From: Paeniroseomonas aquatica
Lineage (GTDB): Bacteria; Pseudomonadota; Alphaproteobacteria; Acetobacterales; Acetobacteraceae
DNA length: 64,000 bases
Assembly (NCBI RefSeq): GCF_030409335.1
Contig: NZ_JAUFPN010000195.1
Location: 61,030 to 125,029 of the forward strand
Direction: 5' to 3'
Shown here: positions 18,175-26,555 of the stretch, piece by piece
Layout of the letters: the number at the start of each line of letters is the position of its first letter
Numbering within the stretch: position 1 is the first letter of the stretch
The notes under the pieces: model-generated
Told to the model about the DNA's origin: nothing
The model's database searches: none
The model's input: only the letters and a program-made list of their open reading frames with translations
Program-made: the position numbers and the translations under genes

Positions 18175-18447
18175 ATGTCCCAGTCCAATCTCGTCGCCAA
18201 GCGTTTCCACGTCACGGCGGAAAGCAGCCCCGGGCTGTTGCCCCGGTTGCTGCAGCCGCTGGCCAAGCGCGACCTCGTCGCCGACCTCTTCCATGCGGTG
18301 CGGGACGGCGAGCTTCTCCACATCGAGCTGGTGCTGGAGGCAATGCCCGAGGAGATGGTGCATCTGGTCGCCGGCAACCTCGGCCAGGTCGTCGGGGTCA
18401 TGAGCGTGCGGGTCGAGGCGGCCGCGGGATTACGCATCGCCGCCTGA
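18175..18447 (+). CDS. Small ACT-domain-like protein
   Basis: A 90-residue protein resembling a lone ACT domain: the beta-alpha-beta opening KRFHVTAESSPGLLPRLLQPLAKRDL, then ELLHIELVLEAM and a closing VGVMSVRVE. ACT domains bind amino acids or act as small regulatory subunits such as that of acetolactate synthase. No partner enzyme is adjacent; cydA follows 121 bp later. The ATG at 18175 is chosen because the fold starts a few residues after it. The domain call rests on pattern alone and is tentative. Confidence 0.6.
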   Translation: MSQSNLVAKRFHVTAESSPGLLPRLLQPLAKRDLVADLFHAVRDGELLHIELVLEAMPEEMVHLVAGNLGQVVGVMSVRVEAAAGLRIAA

Positions 18448-18568
18448 GGTTACAACGCCGCGGGGCGGCTTGCGGCTGACGGGTTCGTGACCCACATGCC
18501 CGGCGTGTGGCGGAACACTGGCGGCGGCAAAGTCTTTTCCCGCCGGACCCTCCGTCCGGGATCGGCCG

Positions 18569-20017
18569 ATGCTCTGGGATGCCTTGCCTGATGCGCTGCT
18601 GCTCGCGCGCATCCAGTTCGCCTTCACGGTCACCTTCCACTTCCTGTTCCCGGCCTTCACCATCGGGCTGGCCAGCTACCTCGCGGTGCTGGAAGGGCTG
18701 TGGCTGTTCACCAAGCGCGAGCTCTACCTCGACCTGTTCCGCTACTGGCTGAAGGTCTTCGCGGTGAACTTCGCCATGGGCGTGGTCTCCGGCATCGTGC
18801 TCTCCTACCAGTTCGGCACCAACTGGTCGGTCTTCTCGGACCGCACCGGGCCGGTGCTCGGGCCGCTGCTCGGCTACGAGGTGCTGACCGCCTTCTTCCT
18901 CGAGGCTGGCTTCCTCGGCGTGATGCTCTTCGGCCTCGGCCGGGTGGGGAAGGGGCTGCATTTCGCCGCCACCTGCCTGGTCGCGGTCGGCACGCTGATC
19001 TCGGGCTTCTGGATCCTCTCGGCCAATTCCTGGATGCACACGCCGGCGGGCTACTCGATCGGGCCGGATGGCCGCTTCCTGCCCGAGGATTGGTGGGCGA
19101 TCGTCTTCAACCCCTCCTTCCCGCTGCGCTACCTCCACACCATCACCGGCGCCTACCTGACCACCGCCATGATCATCGGCGCGGTCGGCGCCTTCCACCT
19201 GCTGCGCGACCGCGGCAACCAGCGCGCCCGGGTCATGTTCTCGATGGCGATGTGGATGGCCGCGCTGGTGGCGCCGGCCCAGGCGCTGTTCGGCGACATG
19301 CAGGGGCTGGTGACCCTGCAGCACCAGCCGCAGAAGATCGCCGCCATGGAGGGCCACTGGGAGACCCAGCGCGGCGCCCCGCTGCTGCTCTTCGGCCTGC
19401 CGGACATGGCGGCGGAGGAGACGCGGATGGCCATCGGCATCCCCCGTCTCGGCAGCCTGATCCTGACCCACGGCCTCGACGGCGAGGTGCGCGGGCTGAA
19501 GGACTTTCCGCCTGATGCCCGGCCGACCAACGTGCCGCTGGTCTTCTGGTCCTTCCGCATGATGATCGGCATGGGGGTGCTGATGATCGCCCTCGGCGCC
19601 ACCTCGCTGCTGCTGCGCTGGCGCGGGCGGCTGTACGACACGCCCTGGTTCAAGCGCTGGGCGGTGGCGATGGGGCCATCGGGGCTGGTCGCCGTCACCT
19701 TCGGCTGGATCACCACCGAGGCCGGGCGGCAGCCCTTCACCGTCTATGGCCTGATGCGCACCGCCGAGAGCGTCAGCCCCATCGCCGCGCCGGCCGTGGC
19801 GGCCTCGCTGGCGGCCTTCGTCGTGGTGTATTTCTGCGTCTTCGGCGCCGGCATCTGGTACCTGTTCCGGCTGTTCCGCCACCCGCCCATGCCGCATGAG
19901 GAAGGCCCCCGCCGGGACGAGCCGATCCGCACCGCCGGCATCACCCCGGCGGCCGCGCCCGGCAACCGCCACGTCGCGCCGGCGGATGCCGGCCGGCAGC
20001 AGGAGCCGGTGGCATGA
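18569..20017 (+). CDS. cydA: Cytochrome bd-type quinol oxidase subunit I (cyanide-insensitive, CioA-like)
   Basis: A 482-residue subunit I of the bd oxidase, which oxidises quinol and reduces oxygen to water in the inner membrane. The heme-ligand motif FTVTFHFLFP lies near residues 17-26, and the conserved run GWITTEAGRQP near 375-385. The Q-loop around GDMQGLVTLQHQPQKIAAMEGHWE is short, and total length is about 480 instead of about 520. Both features mark the CioA branch, often cyanide-insensitive and lacking the typical d-band spectrum. The Pro/Arg-rich C-terminal tail (from about 438) is longer than needed. cydB overlaps the stop by 4 bp. Confidence 0.95.
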   Translation: MLWDALPDALLLARIQFAFTVTFHFLFPAFTIGLASYLAVLEGLWLFTKRELYLDLFRYWLKVFAVNFAMGVVSGIVLSYQFGTNWSVFSDRTGPVLGPLLGYEVLTAFFLEAGFLGVMLFGLGRVGKGLHFAATCLVAVGTLISGFWILSANSWMHTPAGYSIGPDGRFLPEDWWAIVFNPSFPLRYLHTITGAYLTTAMIIGAVGAFHLLRDRGNQRARVMFSMAMWMAALVAPAQALFGDMQGLVTLQHQPQKIAAMEGHWETQRGAPLLLFGLPDMAAEETRMAIGIPRLGSLILTHGLDGEVRGLKDFPPDARPTNVPLVFWSFRMMIGMGVLMIALGATSLLLRWRGRLYDTPWFKRWAVAMGPSGLVAVTFGWITTEAGRQPFTVYGLMRTAESVSPIAAPAVAASLAAFVVVYFCVFGAGIWYLFRLFRHPPMPHEEGPRRDEPIRTAGITPAAAPGNRHVAPADAGRQQEPVA

Positions 20018-21042
20018 GCGCCGAGACCATCGCCACCATCTGGGCCTTCCTGATCGCCACCTCGGTCTTCCTCTATGTCTGCATGGACGGCTTCGACCTC
20101 GGCATCGGAATCCTGTTCCCCTGGATCCGCGGCGAGGAGGACCGCGACGTCGCGGTCAATACCGTGGCGCCGGTCTGGGACGGCAACGAGACCTGGCTGA
20201 TCATGGGCGGGGCCGGGCTGTTCGCGGTGTTTCCGCTGGCCTATGCCACGATCCTGCCGGCGCTCTACATGCCGATCATTCTGATGCTGCTGGCGCTGAT
20301 CTTCCGCGGCGTCTCCTTCGAGATGCGGTTCCGCGCGGCGACGCCGGGGCAGCGGCTGGTCTGGGACCGCGCCTTCTCCTGGGGCAGTTATGCCGCCACC
20401 ATCTGCCAGGGGCTGGCGCTCGGCGCCTTCGTGCAGGGCATCAAGGTCGAGGAACGGGCCTATGCCGGCGGCTGGTGGGACTGGCTGACGGCCTTCTCCA
20501 TGCTGACGGCGGCGGCGCTGGTGGTGGGCTACGGCCTGCTCGGCGCCTGCTGGCTGGTCTGGAAGACGGAAGGGGAGCTGCAGGCCCAGGCCGCGCGGCT
20601 GGCGCGGCGGCTGGCGGCGCTGACCCTGGCCGGCATCGTCCTGGTCAGCCTGGTGATGCCCTTCCTGCTGCCGGAATTCCGCGCCCGCTGGTTCGCCTTC
20701 CCCGCCATCCTGACCGCCCTGCCGGTGCCGGTCCTGGTGGTGGCGCTGGCCTGGAAGCTGTTCCGCAGCCTGGGCGAGACCGACGGCCATCCCTGGCGCG
20801 ACGGGCTGCCCTTCCTCTGTGCCATCGGGCTGTTCTTCCTGGCCTATACCGGGCTCGGCATCACCATGTGGCCGATGATCGTGCCGCCCGAGATCACCAT
20901 CTGGGATGCCGCGGCGCCGCGCTCCTCCCAGCTGTTCCTGCTGGTGGGGGCGGCGGTGCTGATCCCCGTCATCCTGGCCTATACCGCCTACGTCTACTGG
21001 CTGTTCCGCGGCAAGGTGAAGGCCGGGGCCGGGTACCATTGA
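20014..21042 (+). CDS. cydB: Cytochrome bd-type quinol oxidase subunit II
   Basis: A 342-residue subunit II of the bd oxidase with eight membrane helices. Conserved runs are YVCMDGFDLGIGILFPW near residues 21-37, VWDGNETWLIMGGAGLFAVFP near 54-74, and GLGITMWPMIVPPEITIWDAAAP near 284-306. It forms the heterodimer with CydA and may bind a quinone. The ATGA overlap with cydA and the closely following DUF2474 gene define a three-gene operon. Confidence 0.95.
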   Translation: MSAETIATIWAFLIATSVFLYVCMDGFDLGIGILFPWIRGEEDRDVAVNTVAPVWDGNETWLIMGGAGLFAVFPLAYATILPALYMPIILMLLALIFRGVSFEMRFRAATPGQRLVWDRAFSWGSYAATICQGLALGAFVQGIKVEERAYAGGWWDWLTAFSMLTAAALVVGYGLLGACWLVWKTEGELQAQAARLARRLAALTLAGIVLVSLVMPFLLPEFRARWFAFPAILTALPVPVLVVALAWKLFRSLGETDGHPWRDGLPFLCAIGLFFLAYTGLGITMWPMIVPPEITIWDAAAPRSSQLFLLVGAAVLIPVILAYTAYVYWLFRGKVKAGAGYH

Positions 21043-21044
21043 GC

Positions 21045-21158
21045 ATGGCCGCCGGGGCGCTGCGCCGCTGGCTGTGGTTCCTCGGGCTCTGGGCCGCCGG
21101 CGTCGCCGCGGTCGGGCTGCTGGCGCTGGCGCTGCGGGCGGTGATGCGCGCGCTGTGA
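21045..21158 (+). CDS. DUF2474 (CydX-like) small bd-oxidase subunit
   Basis: A 37-residue single-helix protein two bases after the cydB stop. The run WFLGLWAAGVAAVGLLALALRAVM (residues 11-34, here shown as family features W..LW..GVA and LR..M) matches DUF2474, the CydX-like component found after cioAB-type genes. In other bd oxidases such a peptide stabilises the heme region of subunit I. The ATG at 21045 is preferred; an in-frame TTG overlapping the cydB stop (TTGA at 21039) is an alternative. A strong hairpin follows directly. Confidence 0.82.
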   Translation: MAAGALRRWLWFLGLWAAGVAAVGLLALALRAVMRAL

Positions 21159-21192
21159 GGCCAGCCCCGGGGCAGTGCCCCCGGGGCTGGCC
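21159..21192. terminator. Bidirectional terminator after the cyd operon
   Basis: A perfect 14-bp stem (21159-21172 with 21179-21192) around a 6-base loop lies between the DUF2474 stop and the convergent repeat lipoprotein. It is very GC-rich and has no clean T-run, so it is a terminator by position and stability. Confidence 0.75.
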
Positions 21193-21200
21193 CCCTTACC

Positions 21201-21575
21201 TCAGCGGGCCGGCGGGCCGCCGCCGACGCGGTTGACTTCCGCGTTGCTGATCCCGCCCATGATCTGGCCGGTGCCGGGCACGATCGGCGCCTGCACGCCG
21301 CGGCCGGGCCGGGTGCGCTGGATCTCGGCGTTGCTGGTGCCGCCCATGATGCGGCCGGTCCCGGGGACGATCGGCGCCTGGGCGCCGGCGCCCGGGGTGG
21401 TGCGCTCGACCTCGGCATTGCTGATGCCGCCCATGATCTGGCCGGTGCCCGGGACGATGGGCGCGGCGGCGCTGGCGCCGACGTTGGACGGCGCCCGCGG
21501 GGGAGGGGCCGAGGTGGTGCAGGCGGCCAGGGCGGCCAGCGCGGCCAGTGCCATGGCTGAACGAGACCAATTCAT
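21201..21575 (-). CDS. Lipoprotein of three 29-residue tandem repeats
   Basis: A 124-residue putative lipoprotein. The signal ends in a lipobox AAC with Cys at residue 19, followed by a short Pro/Ala linker. From residue 38 to the last residue the protein is exactly three 29-residue units, each opening with APIVPGTG(Q/R)IMGG(I/T)SNAE and ending in a more variable Pro/Gly-rich part. I do not recognise the family. Gly-rich turns and the absence of Cys suggest a flexible or beta-type surface element. It diverges from the M20 peptidase gene. Confidence 0.75.
   Translation of the reverse strand: MNWSRSAMALAALAALAACTTSAPPPRAPSNVGASAAAPIVPGTGQIMGGISNAEVERTTPGAGAQAPIVPGTGRIMGGTSNAEIQRTRPGRGVQAPIVPGTGQIMGGISNAEVNRVGGGPPAR
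21204..21464 (-). repeat. Three tandem 87-bp units inside the repeat lipoprotein
   Basis: Units at 21378-21464, 21291-21377 and 21204-21290 encode 29 residues each without gaps. The first about 20 residues of each unit are nearly invariant and the last 9 diverge, pointing to old duplication with selection on the N-terminal half. Confidence 0.85.
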
Positions 21576-21742
21576 ATCGATGCTCCTCTGGATGTTGCCG
21601 TCGTGAAACTGTCTGAAGCGTTATCTTCGGCGAAAGTTTCGCTCACGAACGCGTATGGTTGCATCGATTCGATCCGGCCCCGGGGGCGTTGACCCGCGGC
21701 GGAGGCCAAGCCCACCATGGCCGCGCTTCGGGAGGGCCTGCG

Positions 21743-23137
21743 ATGTCCGGTTCACGCGAGGGCGCCATCGCCCGCGCCACCGCCTGCTACGACGACGGCC
21801 GCTACCTGGCCGCGCTGCGCACCCTGGTGGCGGTGCCGACCGAGAGCCAGATGCCGCAGCGCCTGCCGGACCTCTATCGCTACTGCGGCGAGGTGCTGCC
21901 GCCGATGCTGGCGGGGATGGGCTTCGAGAGCCGGGTGCTCGACAATCCGGAAGCCGGGCGCGGCCCGGTGCTGCTGGCGACCCGCATCGAGGATCCGGCG
22001 CTGCCGACGGTGCTGATCTACGGCCATGGCGACGTGGTGCGCGGCCTGGCGCCGCAATGGGCCGAGGGCCGCGACCCCTGGGCGGTGACCGTCGCCGGCG
22101 ACCGCTGGTACGGCCGCGGCACGGTCGACAACAAGGGCCAGCACCTGATCGCGCTCGAGGCCCTGCGGGCGGTGCTGGCCGAGCGCGGCCGGCTCGGCTT
22201 CAACGCCAAATTCTTCGTCGAGACCGGGGAGGAGGTGGGCTCGCCGGGGCTGGCCGAATTCCTGGAACTCCACCGCGAGGCCTGCGCGGCCGATGTCTTC
22301 ATCGCCCTCGACGGGCCGCGGCAGACCACCTTCATGCCGGAGATGTCGCTCGGCGCCCGCGGCGGCGTCGCCTTCGACCTGGTGGTGGACTACCGCGAGG
22401 GCGAGCACCATTCCGGCCATTGGGGCGGGGTGCTGGACGACCCCGGCTTCGTGCTGGCGCATGCGCTGGCCTCCATCGTCACGCCGCGCGGCAAGATCCT
22501 GGTCGATGGCTGGCTGCCTGCCACCATCCCGCCGGCGGTGAAGGCGGCGGTCGAGGCGCTGGTCTTCGAGGACATCCCCGGCGTGCCCGAGGGCAGCGCC
22601 GACTGGGGCGAGCCGGGGATGAGCAAGGCGGAGCGGATCTATTCCTGGACCAGCGTCATCGTCCTCGCCTCGGTCTGCGGCCATCCGGATGCGCCGACCA
22701 ATGCGGTGCAGGGCAAGGCCCGGGCGCGCCTGCAGGTGCGGCATACGGTGGACGTGCCGGCCGAGACCATCGTGCCGAACCTCCGCCGCCACCTCGACGC
22801 GCATGGCTTCGGCATGGTGCGGGTGGAGGAGGCGCTGAACCGCAGCATGTTCCCGGCCAGCCGGACCGACCCGGAGAATCCCTGGGTCAGGGCGGTGGCG
22901 AAGTCGATGCGGCGGACCTCCAACCAGGCGCCGAACATCGTGCCGAATTCCTCCGGCTCCTCGCCCTCCGACCTGTTCCTCAAGATCCTCGACGCCCCCT
23001 GCATCTGGATCCCGAACAGCTACCCCGGCTGCAACCAGCACGGCCCGGACGAGCACGCGCTGGCGCCGCTGCTGCGCGAGGGGCTGGGGCTGATGGCCGG
23101 CATCTGGTGGGACTTCGGCGAGGAGCCGCCGCGATGA
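21743..23137 (+). CDS. M20 family metallopeptidase
   Basis: A 464-residue zinc-dependent hydrolase of the M20 family (carboxypeptidase, dipeptidase or amidohydrolase types). Metal and catalytic motifs are YGHGDVV near residue 92 (His and catalytic Asp), GRGTVDNKGQH near 125-135 (bridging Asp), ETGEEVGS near 160 (catalytic and metal Glu) and ALDGPRQT near 187. The last metal His is probably in the CNQHGPDEH run near the C-terminus. The ATG at 21743 has a clear GGGAGGG site, better than the upstream start. It overlaps the following binding-protein gene (ATGA), implying uptake and hydrolysis of one substrate. Confidence 0.9.
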   Translation: MSGSREGAIARATACYDDGRYLAALRTLVAVPTESQMPQRLPDLYRYCGEVLPPMLAGMGFESRVLDNPEAGRGPVLLATRIEDPALPTVLIYGHGDVVRGLAPQWAEGRDPWAVTVAGDRWYGRGTVDNKGQHLIALEALRAVLAERGRLGFNAKFFVETGEEVGSPGLAEFLELHREACAADVFIALDGPRQTTFMPEMSLGARGGVAFDLVVDYREGEHHSGHWGGVLDDPGFVLAHALASIVTPRGKILVDGWLPATIPPAVKAAVEALVFEDIPGVPEGSADWGEPGMSKAERIYSWTSVIVLASVCGHPDAPTNAVQGKARARLQVRHTVDVPAETIVPNLRRHLDAHGFGMVRVEEALNRSMFPASRTDPENPWVRAVAKSMRRTSNQAPNIVPNSSGSSPSDLFLKILDAPCIWIPNSYPGCNQHGPDEHALAPLLREGLGLMAGIWWDFGEEPPR

Positions 23138-24108
23138 GGCGCCGCGCGCTGCTCGGGGCGGCGCTGCTGCCGATGCCGGCCCTGGCCCAGGGGATCGGCG
23201 CCCAGGGCATCGGCGACTTCCCCAACCGCCCGGTGCGGCTGATCTGCCCCTACAGCGCCGGCGGCATCGCCGATACCGTCGCCCGGATCGTGCAGGCCAG
23301 GACCGGGGAACACCTCGGCCAGCAGCTGGTGATCGAGAACCGCACCGGCGCCTCCGGCGCGGTCGGCGCCGCCGCCGCGGCGCAGGCGCCGCCCGATGGC
23401 TACACGCTGGTCATGGAGGGAGCGACGACGATCACTTCCCCACTGGTGAACAAGTCGCTGCCGCTCGACTACGACCTGCTGCTGCCGATCACCCAGCTCA
23501 CCAGCGCGCCCTATGTGCTCGGCATGCGCGCGGGCTTCCCGGCCGGCGACCTGCGCGGCTTCCTGGCCGAGGCGCAGCGGCGGCCGGGCGAGGTCACCTT
23601 CGGCACCCCCGGCGTCGCCCATGTCGGCCACCTCATGGGGGAGCTGATGCAGGCGATGGCCGGGGTGCGGATGGAGCACATCCCCTACCGCGGCGGTGCC
23701 GACGTGGCCCGCGACGTCGCCGCCGGGCGGCTCGATGCCTGCTTCATCAGCGAGAGCAGCTTCCGCCCGGTGCTGGAGTCCGGCCGCGGCAAGGTCATCG
23801 GCGTGACCGGGGCCGGGCGGCGGCCGAACCTGCCGGGGGCGCCGGCGATCGGCGAGGTGCTGCCGGGCTACGAGCTGACCACCTGGATCCTGGTCTTCTG
23901 CCCCATCGGCACGCCCGAGCCGATCCAGGCCCGGCTCGCCGGCGCCTTCCAGGCGGCGACCGGCGATGCCGCGACCCGGGCCAAGCTGGAGGCGACCGGC
24001 AGCGACCCGGTCGTCGCCGGCCCGGCCGAGGCCCAGGCGCTGTTCCGCCGCGACAAGGCGGTGATCGGCCGGCTGATGCGCGAGGCGGGGCTGCTGGCCA
24101 CGCAATGA
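23134..24108 (+). CDS. Bug/TctC-family substrate-binding protein
   Basis: A 324-residue Bug-type periplasmic binding protein with a leader (MRRRALLGAALL..ALA|Q, about 19 residues) and family runs FPNRPVRLICPYSAGGIADT, VIENRTGASGAVGA and the DGYTLV turn. A short duplication (GIGAQGIGD) sits just after the leader. It overlaps the M20 peptidase stop by 4 bp, so the two genes are cotranslated. No tctAB pair lies nearby; it must share membrane subunits encoded elsewhere or act as a sensor component. The ligand may be an amide or peptide-like acid processed by the peptidase. Confidence 0.9.
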   Translation: MRRRALLGAALLPMPALAQGIGAQGIGDFPNRPVRLICPYSAGGIADTVARIVQARTGEHLGQQLVIENRTGASGAVGAAAAAQAPPDGYTLVMEGATTITSPLVNKSLPLDYDLLLPITQLTSAPYVLGMRAGFPAGDLRGFLAEAQRRPGEVTFGTPGVAHVGHLMGELMQAMAGVRMEHIPYRGGADVARDVAAGRLDACFISESSFRPVLESGRGKVIGVTGAGRRPNLPGAPAIGEVLPGYELTTWILVFCPIGTPEPIQARLAGAFQAATGDAATRAKLEATGSDPVVAGPAEAQALFRRDKAVIGRLMREAGLLATQ

Positions 24109-24167
24109 GCGGCTTGCAACCAGAGATAGCATAACGGCATTCTCCCCCGGCAATTCAGGGGATTCCC

Positions 24168-25646
24168 ATGCGGCGCATGATGCTGGCGGCGGTGCTGATG
24201 CTGGCCGGGCCAGCCTGGGGCCAGGCCCCCCCGGCGCTGCGGGAGGCCGTGGTCGCCAACGAGACCGACCGCAGCCTGCAGGAGCTGTTCATCTTCCGCC
24301 CCGGCGCCGGCCAGGAAGGGCCGGACCGCCTCGGCCCCAACGTGCTGCCGCCGCGCGCCAGCCTGCGGGTCGCGCTCGGCCGCACCCGGGACTGCGCCTT
24401 CGAGGTCCGCGCGACCTTCGAGGGCGGCGACGAGATGCGGCGGCGCGTCGACCTCTGCCGCAACCCGCGGGTGGCCTTCGCCGATACCGGGCCACGGCGC
24501 GAGGTGGAGGTGGTGAACCAGGCCGACCAGGGCCTGCGCGAACTCTACCTGGCCACCCCCGGCGCCCGGCCGGCGGGACGGGCGCCGGAGGCCGGCTGGG
24601 GGCCGGACCGGCTGGGCAGCGAGACGGTGTCGGCCGGCGACAGCCTGCGGCTGCGGCTGCGCAACCTCTCCGGCTGCGTCTTCGACCTCCGCGCGGTCTT
24701 CGCCGACGGGACCGAGGAAGTCCGCGAGCGCCAGGATGTCTGCCGGGTGCCGCGGCTGGCCTTCGGCGACTCCGGCCTGCCGCTGCGCGAGGTGACGGTG
24801 ACCAACCAGGGCCGCCGCACCCTGCGGGAGCTCTATGCCCGGGCGGCGGATGGCGCGGCCGACCGCAACGCCTGGGGCAGCGACCGGCTGGGCTCGAGCA
24901 TGGTCGAGCCGCGGTCCGAATTCCGGCTGCGGCTGCGGGGGGCCGGCTGCGCCTGGGACCTGCGTGCGGTCTTCGACGACGACCGGGAGGAGGTGCGGCG
25001 CGGCCTCGATGCCTGCGCCGCGCCGGCGGTGAGCTTCGGCCGGCCGGTGGCGGGCGAGGGCGGCTCCCGCCAGGTGACCCTGGTGAACGGCTTCAGCCAT
25101 CCGGTGGAACGCGCCTTCGTCTCCCCGGCCGAGAGCGACGACTGGGGTCCGGATGTGCTGGGCGATGCGGTGCTGGCGCCGGGGGCGCGGCAGGTGGTGC
25201 GCGTCGAGGGCGGCTGCCAGGCGGATCTGCGGATCGTCTTCGACAACCGCTCGGCCGAGGAGCGGCGCGGGGTCGATATCTGCGCCGCGAGCACCATCGC
25301 GCTCCGGCCGGGCTGGACGCTGGAGGAAAGGCCGGGCCCGGCGGCGGAGGCCGGCGGGCCGGAGAAGGCGGCGCTGCAGCCCGGCAGCGTCCGGCTGCGC
25401 AATGCCGCGGCGCTGCCGGTGGTGGAGCTCTACGCCGACCCGGCGGGGGCGGCGCAGCGCGGGCCGGACCGGCTCGGGCGCACCGTGCTGGGGGCCGGGG
25501 AGAGCCTCGACTTCACCCCGCCGGACGACCTGCCGCCGGGGCCCGGTCGCTGCCAGGCGGACCTGACCGCGGTCTTCCGCGACGGGCGGGAGTGGCGCCT
25601 GCCGGCGGCCGATCTCTGCACGGGGCAGGAGCTGGTGCTGCAATGA
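24168..25646 (+). CDS. Secreted protein of five tandem about 85-95-residue modules
   Basis: A 492-residue exported protein with a leader (about residues 1-18) and five copies of one module at residues 25-110, 111-206, 207-300, 301-383 and 406-492. Each copy carries (V/L).N near its start, ELY in copies 2, 3 and 5 (ELF in 1, altered in 4), a GPDRLG-type motif, an LR or V stretch, C.(A/F/W)DLRAVF and a second Cys about 20-25 residues later. The Cys pair could form one disulfide per module. Single-module proteins with this pattern occur in alphaproteobacteria as hypothetical proteins; no function is known to me. It overlaps the EF-hand gene by 4 bp. Confidence 0.8.
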   Translation: MRRMMLAAVLMLAGPAWGQAPPALREAVVANETDRSLQELFIFRPGAGQEGPDRLGPNVLPPRASLRVALGRTRDCAFEVRATFEGGDEMRRRVDLCRNPRVAFADTGPRREVEVVNQADQGLRELYLATPGARPAGRAPEAGWGPDRLGSETVSAGDSLRLRLRNLSGCVFDLRAVFADGTEEVRERQDVCRVPRLAFGDSGLPLREVTVTNQGRRTLRELYARAADGAADRNAWGSDRLGSSMVEPRSEFRLRLRGAGCAWDLRAVFDDDREEVRRGLDACAAPAVSFGRPVAGEGGSRQVTLVNGFSHPVERAFVSPAESDDWGPDVLGDAVLAPGARQVVRVEGGCQADLRIVFDNRSAEERRGVDICAASTIALRPGWTLEERPGPAAEAGGPEKAALQPGSVRLRNAAALPVVELYADPAGAAQRGPDRLGRTVLGAGESLDFTPPDDLPPGPGRCQADLTAVFRDGREWRLPAADLCTGQELVLQ

Positions 25647-26467
25647 GGTGGCTGGCCGCACTGCTGCTGCTGCTGGCGCCGGGCCTGGCGCTGGGGCAGG
25701 GATTGCCCGAAGGGCTGCGCGGGACCTGGGTGCAGGGCGACTGCGCCAGCCCCGCCGCGCTGCTGCAGGTGACGGCGCGGGCGGCGGCGCGGGTACCGGC
25801 GGCGGGCAGCGGCCGCCTGCTGCGCTTCACCGCGCTGCGGGAAGCGGGCGGCTGGAGCATCGGCACCGCGCGCGGGGCGGAGGCGCCGCGGCTGCTGCTG
25901 CGCCCGGCCGGGGAGGCGCTGGAGACCGCCGAGCCCGAGGCGAAGACGCGCGACGACCAGCTCCCGGGCGCGGCGCCGGTGGCCCGCTGGCAGCGCTGCG
26001 CCGCGGTGCCGGCGGCGCTGGCGGCGCGGCATGGCGAGGGCTTCGCCCTGCTGGCGGCCCTGGAGCACCTCGAGGCGGCCTGCGCCGGGGAGGCCGGGGC
26101 CTGCCTCGGCGCGCTGGTCGGGCAGGCGGATGTCTCGGGCGACGGCGAGCTCGGCAGCGCGGAGCTGGCGCGGCTGGCGCGGGGGCTCGGCTGGGTCGTC
26201 GCCCTGCAGGACGGCGCCACGGCGGAGACCCTGGGCGCGGCGACCGGTGCCGCCGGGCTGGCCGGGGTGCTGGCGGCGCGGCTGCTGGTCGAGAGCTTGG
26301 ACTACGACGGCAACGGCCGGCTCTCCCCGGCCGAGCTGGGCCAGGACCGGGCCGCCGTCGGCGCCGCCCGCGGCACCGCGGCGGGACGGCCCTTCGACCC
26401 AGCCCTGGCCGCGCCCGGGCTCGACGCCCTGCGCGGCCTGATGTCGAGCCTCAGCCTATTGAAGTAG
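25643..26467 (+). CDS. Exported EF-hand protein
   Basis: A 274-residue protein with a leader ending ALG|Q near residue 18 and two calcium-binding EF-hand loops: DVSGDGELGSAEL near residue 163 and DYDGNGRLSPAEL near 219, both with Asp at loop positions 1, 3 and 5 and Glu at position 12. The region before them has two Cys (about residues 34 and 114), compatible with a disulfide. Calcium binding in the periplasm is inferred. The ATGA overlap with the five-module gene means the two proteins are made together and may act as a pair. No recognised family for the N-terminal domain. Confidence 0.78.
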   Translation: MRWLAALLLLLAPGLALGQGLPEGLRGTWVQGDCASPAALLQVTARAAARVPAAGSGRLLRFTALREAGGWSIGTARGAEAPRLLLRPAGEALETAEPEAKTRDDQLPGAAPVARWQRCAAVPAALAARHGEGFALLAALEHLEAACAGEAGACLGALVGQADVSGDGELGSAELARLARGLGWVVALQDGATAETLGAATGAAGLAGVLAARLLVESLDYDGNGRLSPAELGQDRAAVGAARGTAAGRPFDPALAAPGLDALRGLMSSLSLLK

Positions 26468-26472
26468 GCCCA

Positions 26473-26519
26473 GAGCAAACTCCGATCCGATGGACTCATC
26501 AGACCGGAGATATTTGCTC
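26473..26519 (+). terminator. Hairpin after the EF-hand gene
   Basis: GAGCAAACTCCG (26473-26484) pairs with CGGAG-ATA-TTTGCTC (26505-26519) with a three-base bulge, forming a 12-bp stem directly after the EF-hand stop. No T-run follows. Likely terminator for the five-module/EF-hand operon. Confidence 0.45.
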
Positions 26520-26532
26520 GCCAGAACAACAG

Positions 26533-26555
26533 GCTAGAGCGGAAACCGCTCTAGC
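26533..26555. terminator. 10-bp perfect hairpin over the stop of the peptide-binding protein gene
   Basis: GCTAGAGCGG and CCGCTCTAGC are separated by AAA. The stem includes the TAG stop codon of the minus-strand binding protein. It lies between convergent genes and could end transcription from either side or form part of a dispersed repeat. Confidence 0.5.
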
